A stretch of DNA of 64,000 nt from Streptomyces scabiei 87.22 (GTDB lineage: Bacteria; Actinomycetota; Actinomycetes; Streptomycetales; Streptomycetaceae), in assembly GCF_000091305.1 (NCBI RefSeq), contig NC_013929.1, positions 7,378,001 through 7,442,000 of the forward strand, given 5' to 3'. The number at the start of each line of letters is the position of its first letter. Within the stretch, counting starts at the first letter, position 1. The notes under the pieces were generated by a model. It worked only from the letters and a program-made list of their open reading frames with translations, was not told the origin of the DNA and did not search any database. The translations under genes and the position numbers were made by a program. This document shows, piece by piece, positions 24,909-33,618 of this stretch.

Positions 24909-25376
24909 GTGGACAAGAGGCAAGCACTCGGATCGTGGCTCTCCGGCCCCCGCGAAGCCGCGGAGGCGGCCGGAGTCGACTTCGGATACAGGGGAGAGCA
25001 GCTCGGTCTGCCCGAGGAGGGGCCCGGCTCCATCGCCCGCCCCGGACGCCGTCTCGGCGCCCTCGCCGTCGACTGGGGCCTGTGTCTCTTGATCGCATAC
25101 GGCCTCATCACCGACGGCTACGACCAGGCCACCAGCAACTGGGCCCTGCTCATCTTCTTCCTGCTGCACGCCCTCACCCTGGGCACGGTCGGCTTCACGC
25201 CCGGCAAGCGCCTCTTCGGCCTCCGGGTCGTCTCCCAGGACACCGGCACGGTGATCCCCTGGCGCGCCGCCGTCCGCTCGGTCCTGCTCTGCCTAGCCAT
25301 CCCCGCCCTGGTCTGGGACCGCGACGGCCGCGGTCTGCACGACCGGCTGGCGCGCACGGTGGAGGTGCGTGTCTGA
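24909..25376 (+). CDS. RDD family membrane protein
   Basis: 155 residues. The RDD domain (about 45-150) starts GSIARPGRRLGALAVDWGLC, with the characteristic Arg and two Asp positions, then three transmembrane helices, the loop GFTPGKRLFGLRVV and the end DRDGRGLHDRLART. RDD proteins are poorly characterised; some act as ion exchangers. The GTG at 24909 gives MDKRQALGSW, which matches streptomycete homologues I remember; an ATG ten codons upstream (24879) is possible. It is transcribed divergently from glnA and shares its upstream region. Confidence 0.82.
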   Translation: MDKRQALGSWLSGPREAAEAAGVDFGYRGEQLGLPEEGPGSIARPGRRLGALAVDWGLCLLIAYGLITDGYDQATSNWALLIFFLLHALTLGTVGFTPGKRLFGLRVVSQDTGTVIPWRAAVRSVLLCLAIPALVWDRDGRGLHDRLARTVEVRV

Positions 25377-25387
25377 CGCCCCTGTAC

Positions 25388-25449
25388 GACGCCGTACGAC
25401 GAGGGGGGCGCCCGGAGTGATCCGGGCGCCCCCCTCGTCGTACGGCGTC
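25388..25449. terminator. 28-base-pair perfect hairpin between convergent genes
   Basis: Arms 25388-25415 and 25422-25449 pair without mismatch around a six-base loop. It ends three bases before the DUF4191 stop and starts 11 bases after the RDD stop, so it is a bidirectional terminator filling almost the whole gap. Confidence 0.92.
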
Positions 25450-25452
25450 TCG

Positions 25453-26154
25453 TCAGCGGGCCTTCGGGCCGCCCTTGGGCATGCGCATGCCCTTCGGCAT
25501 CGGACCCTTGGGGAGCGGCATGTTGCTCATCAGGTCGCCCATCGCGCGCAGCCGGTCGTTGGTGGCGGTCACCTGGGGGCCGGTCAGGACGCGCGGCAGC
25601 TTGAGCATCGTGGTGCGGAGCTTCTTCAGCTCGGTCTGGCCCTCGCCGGTGCCCACGACCAGGTCGTGCACCGGGACGTCCGCCACGATGCGGGCCATCT
25701 TCCGCTTCTCGGCGGCCAGCAGGCTCTTCACCCGGTTCGGGTTGCCCTCGGCGACCAGGACGATGCCGGCCTTGCCGACGGCGCGGTGCACCACGTCCTG
25801 GCTGCGGTTCATCGCCACCGCGGGGGTGGTGGTCCAGCCACGGCCCACGTTGTCCAGCACCGCCGCGGCGGCACCCGGCTGGCCCTCCATCTGCCCGAAC
25901 GCGGCCCGCTCGGCCCGCCGTCCGAAGACGATCGCCATCGCGAGCAAGGCGAGCAGAAGGCCCAGGATGCCGAGATAGATGGGGTGACCGATCAAGAAAC
26001 CGATCGCGAGGAAGACACCGAAGGTGATGATTCCGACAGCCGCGAGTACAAGACCGATCTTCTTGTCGGCCTTGCGGGTCATCTTGTACGTCAGAGCGAT
26101 CTGCTTGAGTCGCCCGGGGTTCGCAGCGTCCGCTGCGGGTTCCTTCCTCGCCAT
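25453..26154 (-). CDS. DUF4191 membrane protein
   Basis: 233 residues. Two adjacent transmembrane helices (about residues 33-75, GLVLAAVGIITFGVFLAIGF and YLGILGLLLALLAMAIVF) are followed by a cytoplasmic domain with NVGRGWTTTPAVAMNRSQDVVHRAVGKAGIVLVAEG and a Met/Lys/Pro-rich tail. This is the actinobacterial DUF4191 family, which I recall lying beside lipA in many actinomycetes. Function is unknown. ATG at 26154 (MARKEP) fits family N termini; the frame is open 52 codons further without a site. Confidence 0.85.
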   Translation of the reverse strand: MARKEPAADAANPGRLKQIALTYKMTRKADKKIGLVLAAVGIITFGVFLAIGFLIGHPIYLGILGLLLALLAMAIVFGRRAERAAFGQMEGQPGAAAAVLDNVGRGWTTTPAVAMNRSQDVVHRAVGKAGIVLVAEGNPNRVKSLLAAEKRKMARIVADVPVHDLVVGTGEGQTELKKLRTTMLKLPRVLTGPQVTATNDRLRAMGDLMSNMPLPKGPMPKGMRMPKGGPKAR

Positions 26155-26353
26155 GGCACGAAGTCTACGTGTCCGGGGAAGCGAGGACGACGGCGGTGCC
26201 GGTGGGGACCGGAGACCGGCGGCTGCGCCGGGGAAGCGGCGCCGGGCGGCGGCGGTGCCGACGGTGGTGCTGCGAGCGGGGTCGTGCTGCGTACGGGTGG
26301 TGCCGCGCACGGGATCGTGCGCTGTACGGGGTGGTGCGCAGGGGCTACGGCGG

Positions 26354-26557
26354 TTACGAGGTGCGCGAGGCGACGGCGGCCTCGAGAACGCGCTCGGCCT
26401 CGAAGCGGTCCTTGGCGCGGCGGCGGTCCTCCAGCACGGAGGTCCACGCGTTGCGGCGGGCGGTGCGCTGGCCGCTGCTCAGGAGCAGTGACTCGACGGC
26501 ACGGAGTGCATCGGTGAACGACGGGATGGGAGTGGCGCGGACGGGTGCGGCCTGCAT
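26354..26557 (-). CDS. Conserved 67-residue protein, unknown function
   Basis: ATG at 26557 is preceded by a G-rich Shine-Dalgarno (GGGGGGA). The protein MQAAPVRATPIPSFTDALRA continues with RTARRNAWTSVLEDRRRAKDR and is largely helical and basic. I recall near-identical small proteins upstream of lipA in streptomycetes. An ATG 22 codons upstream would add an unstructured Pro/Ser stretch and is less likely. It lies downstream of lipA on the same strand after a 281-base gap. Confidence 0.72.
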   Translation of the reverse strand: MQAAPVRATPIPSFTDALRAVESLLLSSGQRTARRNAWTSVLEDRRRAKDRFEAERVLEAAVASRTS

Positions 26558-26838
26558 GGGAGGTCCCCCCTCGGGATGGCTGCTCGGGCTAGGGCTCTGT
26601 ACCGGGTGTGAAACCAGGGTCACTGATTGGTGTTACCAGGGCATGACCGACCGGTCAAACGAGGGTGAAGCCTTGCTTCGCACCCTTTAAACCCCGACGC
26701 GGCCCTGACAGTGCCCTCATCTGCGAGGACGGTCAGGACCGCGGTCAATCGGCCATTACTGGCGAGTAGCTGCTTGTGCTGGGATTCACACGACCTGATG
26801 GCACTGCGTGCCATTTGGCCGAGCGTCCGACGGAGGGG

Positions 26839-27804
26839 TCAGACGGCCTGCGAGGCGATGTACGAACCCCGCTTCTCGACGGCCATCTGGTAGAGCCGTC
26901 CGGCCCGGTACGAGGAGCGGACCAGCGGGCCGGACATCACGCCGGAGAAGCCGATCTCGTCGGCCTCCTGCTTCAGCTCCACGAACTCCTGCGGCTTGAC
27001 CCAGCGCTCCACGGGGTGGTGGCGGACGCTCGGACGCAGGTACTGGGTGATGGTCACCAGCTCGCAGCCGGCGTCGTGCAGCTGCTTGAGCGCCTCGCTG
27101 ACCTCCTCGCGGGTCTCGCCCATGCCGAGGATCAGGTTGGACTTGGTCACCAGGCCGAAGTCACGGGCCTCGGTGATCACCTTCAGGGAGCGCTCGTAGC
27201 GGAAGCCGGGGCGGATGCGCTTGAAGATCCTCGGGACCGTCTCGACGTTGTGCGCGAAGACCTCGGGGCGGGACTCGAAGACCTGCCGGAGCAGCTCCGG
27301 TACGGCGTTGAAGTCGGGGGCGAGCAGCTCGACCTTGGTGCGGCCGGCCTCGCGGGCGGACGTCTGCTCGTGGATCTGCCGGACCGTCTCGGCGTACAGC
27401 CAGGCGCCGCCGTCCTCCAGGTCGTCGCGGGCGACGCCGGTGATGGTGGCGTAGTTCAGGTCCATGGTGACCACGGACTCGCCCACGCGGCGGGGCTCGT
27501 CGCGGTCCAGCGCCTCGGGCTTGCCGGTGTCGATCTGGCAGAAGTCGCAGCGCCGGGTGCACTGGTCGCCGCCGATGAGGAAGGTGGCCTCGCGGTCCTC
27601 CCAGCATTCGTAGATGTTGGGGCAGCCCGCCTCCTGGCAGACCGTGTGCAGCCCCTCGCTCTTCACCAGGGCCTGCATCTTCGTGTACTCGGGGCCCATT
27701 TTCGCCCGGGTCTTGATCCACTCGGGCTTGCGCTCGATGGGGGTCTGGCTGTTCCGGACCTCCAGGCGCAGCATCTTGCGTCCGTCGGGTGCGACTGCGG
27801 ACAC
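26839..27804 (-). CDS. lipA: Lipoyl synthase (radical SAM)
   Basis: 321 residues. It inserts two sulphurs into octanoyl groups on E2/H proteins. The auxiliary cluster cysteines are C56-x4-C61-x5-C67 (CQEAGCPNIYEC) and the radical-SAM cluster C82-x3-C86-x2-C89 (CTRRCDFC), all intact; the C-terminal RSSYRA motif that closes the auxiliary cluster is present. GTG at 27804 is chosen because AGGGAG lies five bases upstream and the protein begins MSAVAPDGRKMLRLEVRN as in other streptomycetes. The frame runs 106 codons further upstream, but that part is inverted repeat C and not protein. It lies downstream of lipB on the same strand. Confidence 0.96.
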   Translation of the reverse strand: MSAVAPDGRKMLRLEVRNSQTPIERKPEWIKTRAKMGPEYTKMQALVKSEGLHTVCQEAGCPNIYECWEDREATFLIGGDQCTRRCDFCQIDTGKPEALDRDEPRRVGESVVTMDLNYATITGVARDDLEDGGAWLYAETVRQIHEQTSAREAGRTKVELLAPDFNAVPELLRQVFESRPEVFAHNVETVPRIFKRIRPGFRYERSLKVITEARDFGLVTKSNLILGMGETREEVSEALKQLHDAGCELVTITQYLRPSVRHHPVERWVKPQEFVELKQEADEIGFSGVMSGPLVRSSYRAGRLYQMAVEKRGSYIASQAV

Positions 27805-27931
27805 ATCGGCTCCCTGTGCATTCGATTCTTCGGCGTCCCCCAGGGTACGCCCGTACGGTTCTCGGTCCCCGGGGTGGGCAACCTTCGGCTTCGGGGTGGC
27901 ATTCCCCCGGCCCCCTTTCGCGCTCCGCGCG

Positions 27932-28125
27932 GGGGTGCGCTGTCGGGTGCGGCTCCGGTGGGGCTTCTCGCGCAGTTCCCCGCGCCCCTGAAGACCGGGC
28001 CCCTGCGGGCCTGAAAGACGGCGGCCCTGCGGGCCTGGAAAGCGCGGGGCGCAGCCCCTGCTTTTCAGGGGCGCGGGGAACTGCGCGACCAGCCCCCACC
28101 GGAGCCGCACCCGACAACGCACCCC
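27932..28125 (-). repeat. Long intergenic inverted repeat, copy C (minus orientation)
   Basis: Arms of about 60 bases. The right arm carries GACCAGCCCCC and lies eight bases from the lipB stop; the left arm carries GGGGCTTCTC. Internal modules include two GGGCC(T)GCGGGCCTG-type pieces and a CGGGGCGCAGCCCCTG hairpin. It fills most of the 329-base lipB-lipA gap, which otherwise holds only the lipA promoter region. Confidence 0.9.
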
Positions 28126-28133
28126 GCCCCGGG

Positions 28134-28925
28134 CTACGCCGACACCCGCTCCACCACCCGCGGCTGCGGCTCCGCGTTCTCCAGGACGTCCCGGAGGTGC
28201 CGCTCGGCCACCGGCAGGACCTCGTCGATCGTGACGTCCCGGCCCAGCTCGCCCGCCAGGGACGCCACTCCCGCGTCACGGATCCCGCACGGGATGATCC
28301 GGTCGAACCACTTGTTGTCGGGGTTCACGTTCAGCGCGAAGCCGTGCATCGTGACTCCCTTCGCCACCCGGATCCCGATCGCGGCGATCTTGCGGTCCTC
28401 GCGCCGCTGCCCGGCGTTGGAGGGCGCGTACTCCGGCCCGTTCATCCGCGGATCGAACTCGTCGTCGGTCATCCGGGGGTCGAGGTCCAGCGAGAGCCCG
28501 CCGAGCCGCCGCTCGACCGGGTCGCCGAGCACCCACACCCCGCTGCGCCCCTCCACCCGCGTGGTCTCCACCCCGAACTCCGCGCACGTGCGGATCAGGG
28601 CCTCCTCCAGGCGCCGCACGTGGGCGACCACGTCGACCGGGCGGGGGAGCTTCTGGATCGGGTAACCCACCAGCTGGCCGGGCCCGTGCCAGGTGATCTT
28701 GCCGCCGCGGTCGACGTCGATGACGGGCGTGCCGTCGAGGGGGCGTTCGTTGTCGGCCGTGCGCCGGCCGGCCGTGTAGACCGGCGGGTGCTCCAGGAGC
28801 AGCACGGTGTCGGGGACCTCGTCGGCGAAGCGCGCCGCGTGCACCCGGCGCTGCTCGTCCCACGCCTCCTGGTACTCGACGGCCTCCGTGCCGAACCCCA
28901 TGCGGACGAACCGCAACCCACTCAC
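28134..28925 (-). CDS. lipB: Lipoyl(octanoyl) transferase
   Basis: 263 residues. It moves octanoate from acyl carrier protein to lipoyl domains. Motifs: LLEHPPVYTAGRR, ITWHGPGQLVGYP, the catalytic Lys in RKIAAIGIRV (K179) and catalytic Cys C213 in RIIPCGIRDAGV. About 40 residues (about 134-175) are inserted between these relative to E. coli LipB, an insertion I recall in other streptomycetes. GTG at 28925 has GAGGGAGG eight bases upstream; the open frame upstream of it is non-coding. It is followed by lipA, and the pair serves the E2 encoded at 42759-44564. Confidence 0.95.
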   Translation of the reverse strand: MSGLRFVRMGFGTEAVEYQEAWDEQRRVHAARFADEVPDTVLLLEHPPVYTAGRRTADNERPLDGTPVIDVDRGGKITWHGPGQLVGYPIQKLPRPVDVVAHVRRLEEALIRTCAEFGVETTRVEGRSGVWVLGDPVERRLGGLSLDLDPRMTDDEFDPRMNGPEYAPSNAGQRREDRKIAAIGIRVAKGVTMHGFALNVNPDNKWFDRIIPCGIRDAGVASLAGELGRDVTIDEVLPVAERHLRDVLENAEPQPRVVERVSA

Positions 28926-29328
28926 GGCAAGCGCCTCCCTCGGCGGTGGCGCCGGTCGGCGGCACCGCGATAGCCCTGTCAGGCGCGTGACGCGCCCAAG
29001 CCACTGTACGACCGCGCGACCGGGCGGTGTTCGAGCGGTCCACGCCGCCGGCGCCGGCCCCCGTGGTGCAGGGCGCGGAGGCGGATCCCGACGCTCGTCG
29101 TACGCCCCGGCCGCCGGGCGTACGAGGGGCCCGGCCGGCGCGTGTCGGAGGCCGGCCACGTCAGCCGTGCGGCAAATCCTCACACGATCGGATGAATGGG
29201 CGCGGAAGTGTGCGATCGGACGCTTACTCTCCGCTACATTCGCGCCGTTCACAAGGCCGCAAAAGGCTTCTCACCAGGCAATCCGGGAAACCCCGCCGAC
29301 ACCCGGAAGGCAGGAGACCGCACCGCAG
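28926..29328. other. 403-base divergent gap between lipB and the NsdA-like gene
   Basis: No coding signal. It contains two copies of CGATCGGA (29185-29192 and 29213-29220), 28 bases apart, upstream of the regulator gene, and possible promoter hexamers around 29225-29240 that I cannot assign. Confidence 0.5.
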
Positions 29329-30768
29329 ATGACGGAACGACCCGCGCAGCGCACCCCCAACCGCCAGCTCGCCGCCCTCATCGCAGAAGCGGGGTTCTCG
29401 AACGCGGGACTAGCGCGCCGTGTGGACCAGCTCGGTCTCGAACACGGCCTCGACCTCAGATACGACAAGACGTCGGTCACCCGCTGGCTGCGTGGTCAGC
29501 AGCCCCGGGGGACCACACCCGCACTCATCGCCGAGGTGTTCACCCGCCGCCTCGGCCGCCGGCTCACCGCCCAGGACCTCGGCCTGGACGCCTGCGCCCC
29601 CGTCTACGCGGGCCTGGAGTTCGCCGCCACCCCCGAGGAGGCCATCGACATCGTCGGCGGTCTGTGGCGCAAGGACTCCGGCAGCCACGCCGAACTCCGC
29701 AAGATCGCGTTCACGCCCGCCGGGCTGGTCGTCCCCAGCCGGGACTGGCTGATCGGCCGCGCCGACGACCGGGTCGGCCGGGGTGATCCGGGCGCCACCC
29801 GGGTCCCCCCGCAGGGCCGCCCGGCCGTCCCCCGGCAGCGCAGCCAGACCGAGCGCGGCCCCGGCCAGAAGGTCACCGGCGGGGACATCGCCGCCCTGCG
29901 CTCGGTGGGGGAGCTGTTCCGCGCCCTCGACGACGCCTACGGCGGCGGGCACGCCCGCCAGGCCCTCGTGCGCTACCTGGAGCACGAGGCCGAGCCCATG
30001 CTGCGCGGCGCCTACGGCGAGCAGGTCGGCCGACGGCTGTTCGCGGCCGCCGCCGACCTGACCCGGCTGGCCGGCTGGACCTCGTACGACATCGGGGCGC
30101 ACGGTCTCGCCCAGCGGTACTTCGTGCAGGCGCTGCGGCTGGCGCAGGCGGCGGGGGACCGGGCGTACGGCGCGTACGTGCTCGTCACGATGAGCCGTCA
30201 GGCGGTCTACCTGGGCCACGGCAGGGAGGCGGTACAGCTCGCCCGCGTGGCGCAGCAGGGTGTCGGGTCCGCCGTGCCGCCGGTGGTGCAGTCGCTGCTG
30301 CACTCCGTGGAGGCGCGGGGGCACGCGGTGCTCGGCGAGGTGCGGGCCTCCACGGCCGCGCTCGTGCGCGCCGAGCGCGCCCTGGAGACGGCCCGCCCCG
30401 GGGACGAGGTCCCCCACTGGGCGCGGTTCTTCGACGAGGCCCAGCTCGCCGACGAGTTCGGGCACAGCCACCGCGACCTGCAGCAGTACCGGGCCGCCGC
30501 CCAGCACGCCGAGCGCTCCCTGCAGCTCCGGGCGCCCGCCTATGCCCGCAGCCGCCTGTTCTGCCGCGTCGTCCTCGCCTCCGCCCGACTGGGCCTCGGC
30601 GAACTCGACCAGGCCTGCCAGCTGGGCGCGGAGGCCGCCGGCCAGGCATCGGAGATGCGCTCCGTACGAGCCGTGGAGTACGTCCGCGACTTCGAGCGCC
30701 GGCTGGAGCCCTACCGCGACGCGGCCCCGGTGAGGGGGTACCGGGACAAGGTGGCGGCGCTGGGGTAG
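29329..30768 (+). CDS. NsdA-like regulator (helix-turn-helix plus TPR-like repeats)
   Basis: 479 residues. Residues 10-80 look like an XRE-type helix-turn-helix unit (LAALIAEAGFSNAGLARRVD, SVTRWLRGQQPRGTTPALIA). The rest is helical and rich in Ala/Leu with degenerate tetratricopeptide pairs (YFVQALRLAQAAGDRAYGAY, AERALETA). This layout matches the NsdA/BldD-era negative regulators of antibiotic production in Streptomyces, which form a large paralogous family, so it is a family member and not necessarily NsdA itself. ATG at 29329; the AGGAG is 12 bases upstream, longer than usual. It ends at a bidirectional terminator. Confidence 0.8.
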   Translation: MTERPAQRTPNRQLAALIAEAGFSNAGLARRVDQLGLEHGLDLRYDKTSVTRWLRGQQPRGTTPALIAEVFTRRLGRRLTAQDLGLDACAPVYAGLEFAATPEEAIDIVGGLWRKDSGSHAELRKIAFTPAGLVVPSRDWLIGRADDRVGRGDPGATRVPPQGRPAVPRQRSQTERGPGQKVTGGDIAALRSVGELFRALDDAYGGGHARQALVRYLEHEAEPMLRGAYGEQVGRRLFAAAADLTRLAGWTSYDIGAHGLAQRYFVQALRLAQAAGDRAYGAYVLVTMSRQAVYLGHGREAVQLARVAQQGVGSAVPPVVQSLLHSVEARGHAVLGEVRASTAALVRAERALETARPGDEVPHWARFFDEAQLADEFGHSHRDLQQYRAAAQHAERSLQLRAPAYARSRLFCRVVLASARLGLGELDQACQLGAEAAGQASEMRSVRAVEYVRDFERRLEPYRDAAPVRGYRDKVAALG

Positions 30769-30783
30769 GCGCGGGAACCACGA

Positions 30784-30816
30784 CAGGGGCGCCCGGTGCC
30801 GTGCCGGGCGCCCCTG
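30784..30816. terminator. Bidirectional terminator between the NsdA-like and FAD oxidoreductase genes
   Basis: CAGGGGCGCCCGG (30784-30796) pairs perfectly with CCGGGCGCCCCTG (30804-30816) around a seven-base loop, in a 67-base convergent gap. Confidence 0.88.
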
Positions 30817-30835
30817 AGCGGTCTTCGGGGGCCTG

Positions 30836-32230
30836 TCACGCGGCCGTTTCCAGGGACTCCTCCGAGAGCGCCGGGCGGACGTCCAGGTCGGTCAGGACGG
30901 CGTGGGCGGCCCGCCGGGCGGAGTGCAGGGCGCCCTGCACGGTGCTGGTGTCGCGGTGGTCGCCGCAGACGTAGAGCCCCGCCAGCAGGCGCACCGGGCG
31001 GCGCAGGTCGTGCGGCGCGGGCATCGCGGGGACCGCCTCGGGGACGTGGTGCGCGGCCAACAGCTCCCAGCGGGTCGTGGACGTCCGGTAGAGACGGGCC
31101 AGCTGGGCGCGGACCGTGGCGTCGAGGTGCGCCGGGTCCGGGGGAGTGCCGAGGACCACGGAGGTGATCAGGGAACGGCCCGCCGGTGCCCGGCTCGGGT
31201 CGACCTGGCTGATGACCGCCGTGTGCGAGACGGGCCCGCTGCGGTCGGCGTCCAGCAGCAGCGCCGGTTCGGTCAACGGCGGCTCGTCCGTGGCGTGGTG
31301 CAGGACCGTCACCGGGTGGAACGCCGGGACCCGCAGCCCCGGCAGCAGTGCGGCGGCGGACCGGGCGTCGGTGGCCAGCACCACGGCACGGCAGGTGAGC
31401 ACGCCGTGGTGCGCCGTCGTCACCGAGGTCGTGCTGATCGCGGTGACCTCCACCCCCGTGCGGACCGAACCCGGCGGCAGCGCGGCCGCGAGCAGCTCCG
31501 GAAGGGTGTCGGCGCCGCCCTCCGGGATGCACAGCCGGCCCGTCGCGAAGGTGTGCAGCGCCAGGTCGGCACAGCGGCTGGAGGTCTCCAGCGCCGGGTC
31601 GGCGAGCAGCGCGGCCAGCAGGGGCCGTACGAAACCGTCGATCGTGCGAGGGGGGAAACCCCGGGTGGTCAGTGCCTGGGCGACCGGTACCTCCGTGCGG
31701 GTGAGCAGCCGCTCGGGCGCGGTCGCGGCGAGCCGGGCCAGCGCCATGGCCAGCCGGGACTGGTCGGCGGGCGCGCCCAGCCGGCCGGGCCGGGCGCTCG
31801 TGGAGCGGCCCTGGTTCCGGGGGAGCCTGGGGGCGCTTGCAAGGGCGCGCGCGGCCGTTAGTGCGCCCCTCGCGCTCCGCAGGACAGGGGTGGCGCCGGC
31901 GCGCTGATGACGGCCGTCGGCGTGCAGCAGGACGCCCGGGGCGAACGGACGCAGGGGGAGCCTTTCCAGGCCCGGCGTGCGGCGCAGTTCCGGGTACGAC
32001 GTGGACAGCAGCCGCGTGGTCCGGTCCAGACGGAAGCCGTCGACCTTCTCGGTGGACATGCGGCCGCCGACGGCGGGGCCGGCCTCCAGGACGGTGGTCC
32101 TCAGCCCCGCCCTGGTCAGATGTCCGGCCGCAGCGAGGCCGGCCACACCGGCTCCTACGACGATGACGTCTGTGCTTTCGGCGTCCTCTGTGTCCGCCGG
32201 GAACGCCGACTGGTGCACCGACTCAAGCAC
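30836..32230 (-). CDS. FAD-dependent amine-oxidase-like oxidoreductase (protoporphyrinogen-oxidase type)
   Basis: 464 residues. The N-terminal FAD-binding Rossmann motif is VIVVGAGVAGLAAAG with the following E of VLEAG and the GG of AVGGRMST. The C-terminal FAD-contact segment is LYVCGDHRDTSTVQGAL. This is the NAD(P)/FAD oxidoreductase family close to HemY/phytoene desaturase, substrate unknown; no haem or carotenoid genes are adjacent. GTG at 32230 has GGGAGG close upstream, and the first 20 residues before the FAD motif are unstructured. It is transcribed toward the NsdA-like gene. Confidence 0.85.
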   Translation of the reverse strand: MLESVHQSAFPADTEDAESTDVIVVGAGVAGLAAAGHLTRAGLRTTVLEAGPAVGGRMSTEKVDGFRLDRTTRLLSTSYPELRRTPGLERLPLRPFAPGVLLHADGRHQRAGATPVLRSARGALTAARALASAPRLPRNQGRSTSARPGRLGAPADQSRLAMALARLAATAPERLLTRTEVPVAQALTTRGFPPRTIDGFVRPLLAALLADPALETSSRCADLALHTFATGRLCIPEGGADTLPELLAAALPPGSVRTGVEVTAISTTSVTTAHHGVLTCRAVVLATDARSAAALLPGLRVPAFHPVTVLHHATDEPPLTEPALLLDADRSGPVSHTAVISQVDPSRAPAGRSLITSVVLGTPPDPAHLDATVRAQLARLYRTSTTRWELLAAHHVPEAVPAMPAPHDLRRPVRLLAGLYVCGDHRDTSTVQGALHSARRAAHAVLTDLDVRPALSEESLETAA

Positions 32231-32605
32231 GTGCCCCTCCCGAGGTCGCGCGGCTGCGGGGACGTTATGCCCCCAACATCCTTCTGAAACACCTGAGTTC
32301 GGCTTGAGAGTGAAGGTGGGGAGCGGTCCCGGGGAAGGAGCGCGGGACCTCGCACGGGGGCATGGACGGGGGGTCCGTGCGCCGGGCGTCCGGGGGGTAC
32401 CGGTTCGTCGGCGGGTGCGGGCCCGGTGGGGCTTCTCGCGCAGTTCCCCGCGCCCCTAAAAGCATCAGGCCCCTGCGGGCCTGAAGGGCGGGCCGAAAAG
32501 CACGGGGCGCAGCCCCTGCTTTTCAGGGGCGCGGGGAACTGCGCGACCAGCCCCCACCGGACCCGCACCCGACAACGCCCCCTCACCCACGACGAACCCA
32601 CCCGC
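32231..32605. other. 375-base gap between the oxidoreductase and SDR genes
   Basis: Repeat D (32411-32571) occupies the half next to the SDR stop. The remaining 180 bases upstream of the oxidoreductase carry no open frame I trust. Confidence 0.6.
32411..32571 (-). repeat. Long intergenic inverted repeat, copy D (minus orientation)
   Basis: Left arm GGTGGGGCTTCTCGCGCAG, right arm CTGCGCGACCAGCCCCCACC, with an internal CACGGGGCGCAGCCCCTG hairpin. The right arm ends 34 bases from the SDR stop codon. Confidence 0.9.
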
Positions 32606-33526
32606 TCAGCCGAGCGCAGCTCGGATCGCGTCGTCGATCTCCGGATACGTGAACGTGAACCCCGACTCCAGCAACCGCGTCGGCACCACCCGCGTGCTGC
32701 CGAGGACATCGCCCGCGACACCGCCGAGCGCGAGCCGCAGCGCCGGCGCGGGCACCGTGAACAGGGTGGGCCGGCGCAGCACCCGCCCCATCGCCGCCGT
32801 GATCTCACGGTTGGTCAGGGGGGCCGGCGCGGTCAGGTTGAAGGGGCCCGACAGCGAGGGAGTGAAGAGCAGATGACGCAGGGCCGCGACCTCGTCGTGC
32901 AGCGAGACGAAGCTCCAGTACTGGCGTCCGTCGCCCATCCGCCCGCCGAGCCCGGCCTTGAACAGCGGGAACAGCGGGCCCCAGGCGCCCCCGCCCCGGG
33001 CCACCACCAGCCCCGTACGCGCGAAAGCGGTACGGATCCCGGCCGCCCGCGCCGCCTCGGTCGCCCCCTCCCACTCCACGCACAGGTCGGACAGGAACTC
33101 CGACCCCGGCTCAGCCGACTCGTCCACGACCCGGTCCCCCGTGAAGCCGTAGAAGCCGATGGCGCTGCCGTTGACGAACACGCTCGGCGGGGTGTCGAGA
33201 CGGGCGGCGGCCTCGGCGAGCGTCCGGGTGCCGTGCACCCTGCTGTCGCGGATCCTCGCCTTGTACGACTCCGTCCAGCGGCGGGACGCGACCCCCGCGC
33301 CGGCGAGATTGACCACGGCCGCGCAGCCCGCGAGGCCGGCCGTGTCGACCTGCCCCGCCTCCGGGTCCCAGCGCACCTCGCCCCGCGCCCGGGGCGCCCG
33401 GCGCACGAGCCGGAGCACCTCGTGGCCGTCGTCGGCGAGGGAGCGGGCGAGCGCCGAACCGATCAGGCCGGACGCCCCGGCGATCGCGATACGGGAGCCG
33501 GGTGGAACGGGCGATTCATCCGTCAT
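32606..33526 (-). CDS. TIGR01777-family SDR oxidoreductase (YfcH-like)
   Basis: 306 residues. The NAD(P)-binding motif is IAGASGLIGSALARSL. The family signatures AVVNLAGAGVASRRWTESYK, SAIGFYG (SAxGxYG) and RTGLVVARGGGA are present, and the C-terminal DUF1731 region contains NLTAPAPLTNREITAAMGRVL and LLESGFTFTYPEIDDAI. These proteins are widespread; a role near cell division or lipid metabolism is proposed elsewhere but not visible here. ATG at 33526 has GGAGG immediately upstream; nine further codons are open but lack a site. It is divergent from the GNAT gene 92 bases away. Confidence 0.88.
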   Translation of the reverse strand: MTDESPVPPGSRIAIAGASGLIGSALARSLADDGHEVLRLVRRAPRARGEVRWDPEAGQVDTAGLAGCAAVVNLAGAGVASRRWTESYKARIRDSRVHGTRTLAEAAARLDTPPSVFVNGSAIGFYGFTGDRVVDESAEPGSEFLSDLCVEWEGATEAARAAGIRTAFARTGLVVARGGGAWGPLFPLFKAGLGGRMGDGRQYWSFVSLHDEVAALRHLLFTPSLSGPFNLTAPAPLTNREITAAMGRVLRRPTLFTVPAPALRLALGGVAGDVLGSTRVVPTRLLESGFTFTYPEIDDAIRAALG

Positions 33527-33618
33527 GCCTCCATCCTGCCCGCCCCGCGGCACGACAGCGGTCCCGGGGGCGCGAACCGGCCGTCCGGCCGCACCGGCGC
33601 CGCCGTACAGTGGCCGCC

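Noticed and set aside
27805..28122. N-terminal extension of lipA by 106 codons
   Set aside because: The extra part is inverted repeat C; the RBS and family N terminus place the start at 27804.
29185..29220. Twin CGATCGGA sites as a BldD box upstream of the NsdA-like gene
   Set aside because: They lack the AGTGA/TCACC pattern and the palindromic spacing expected for BldD.
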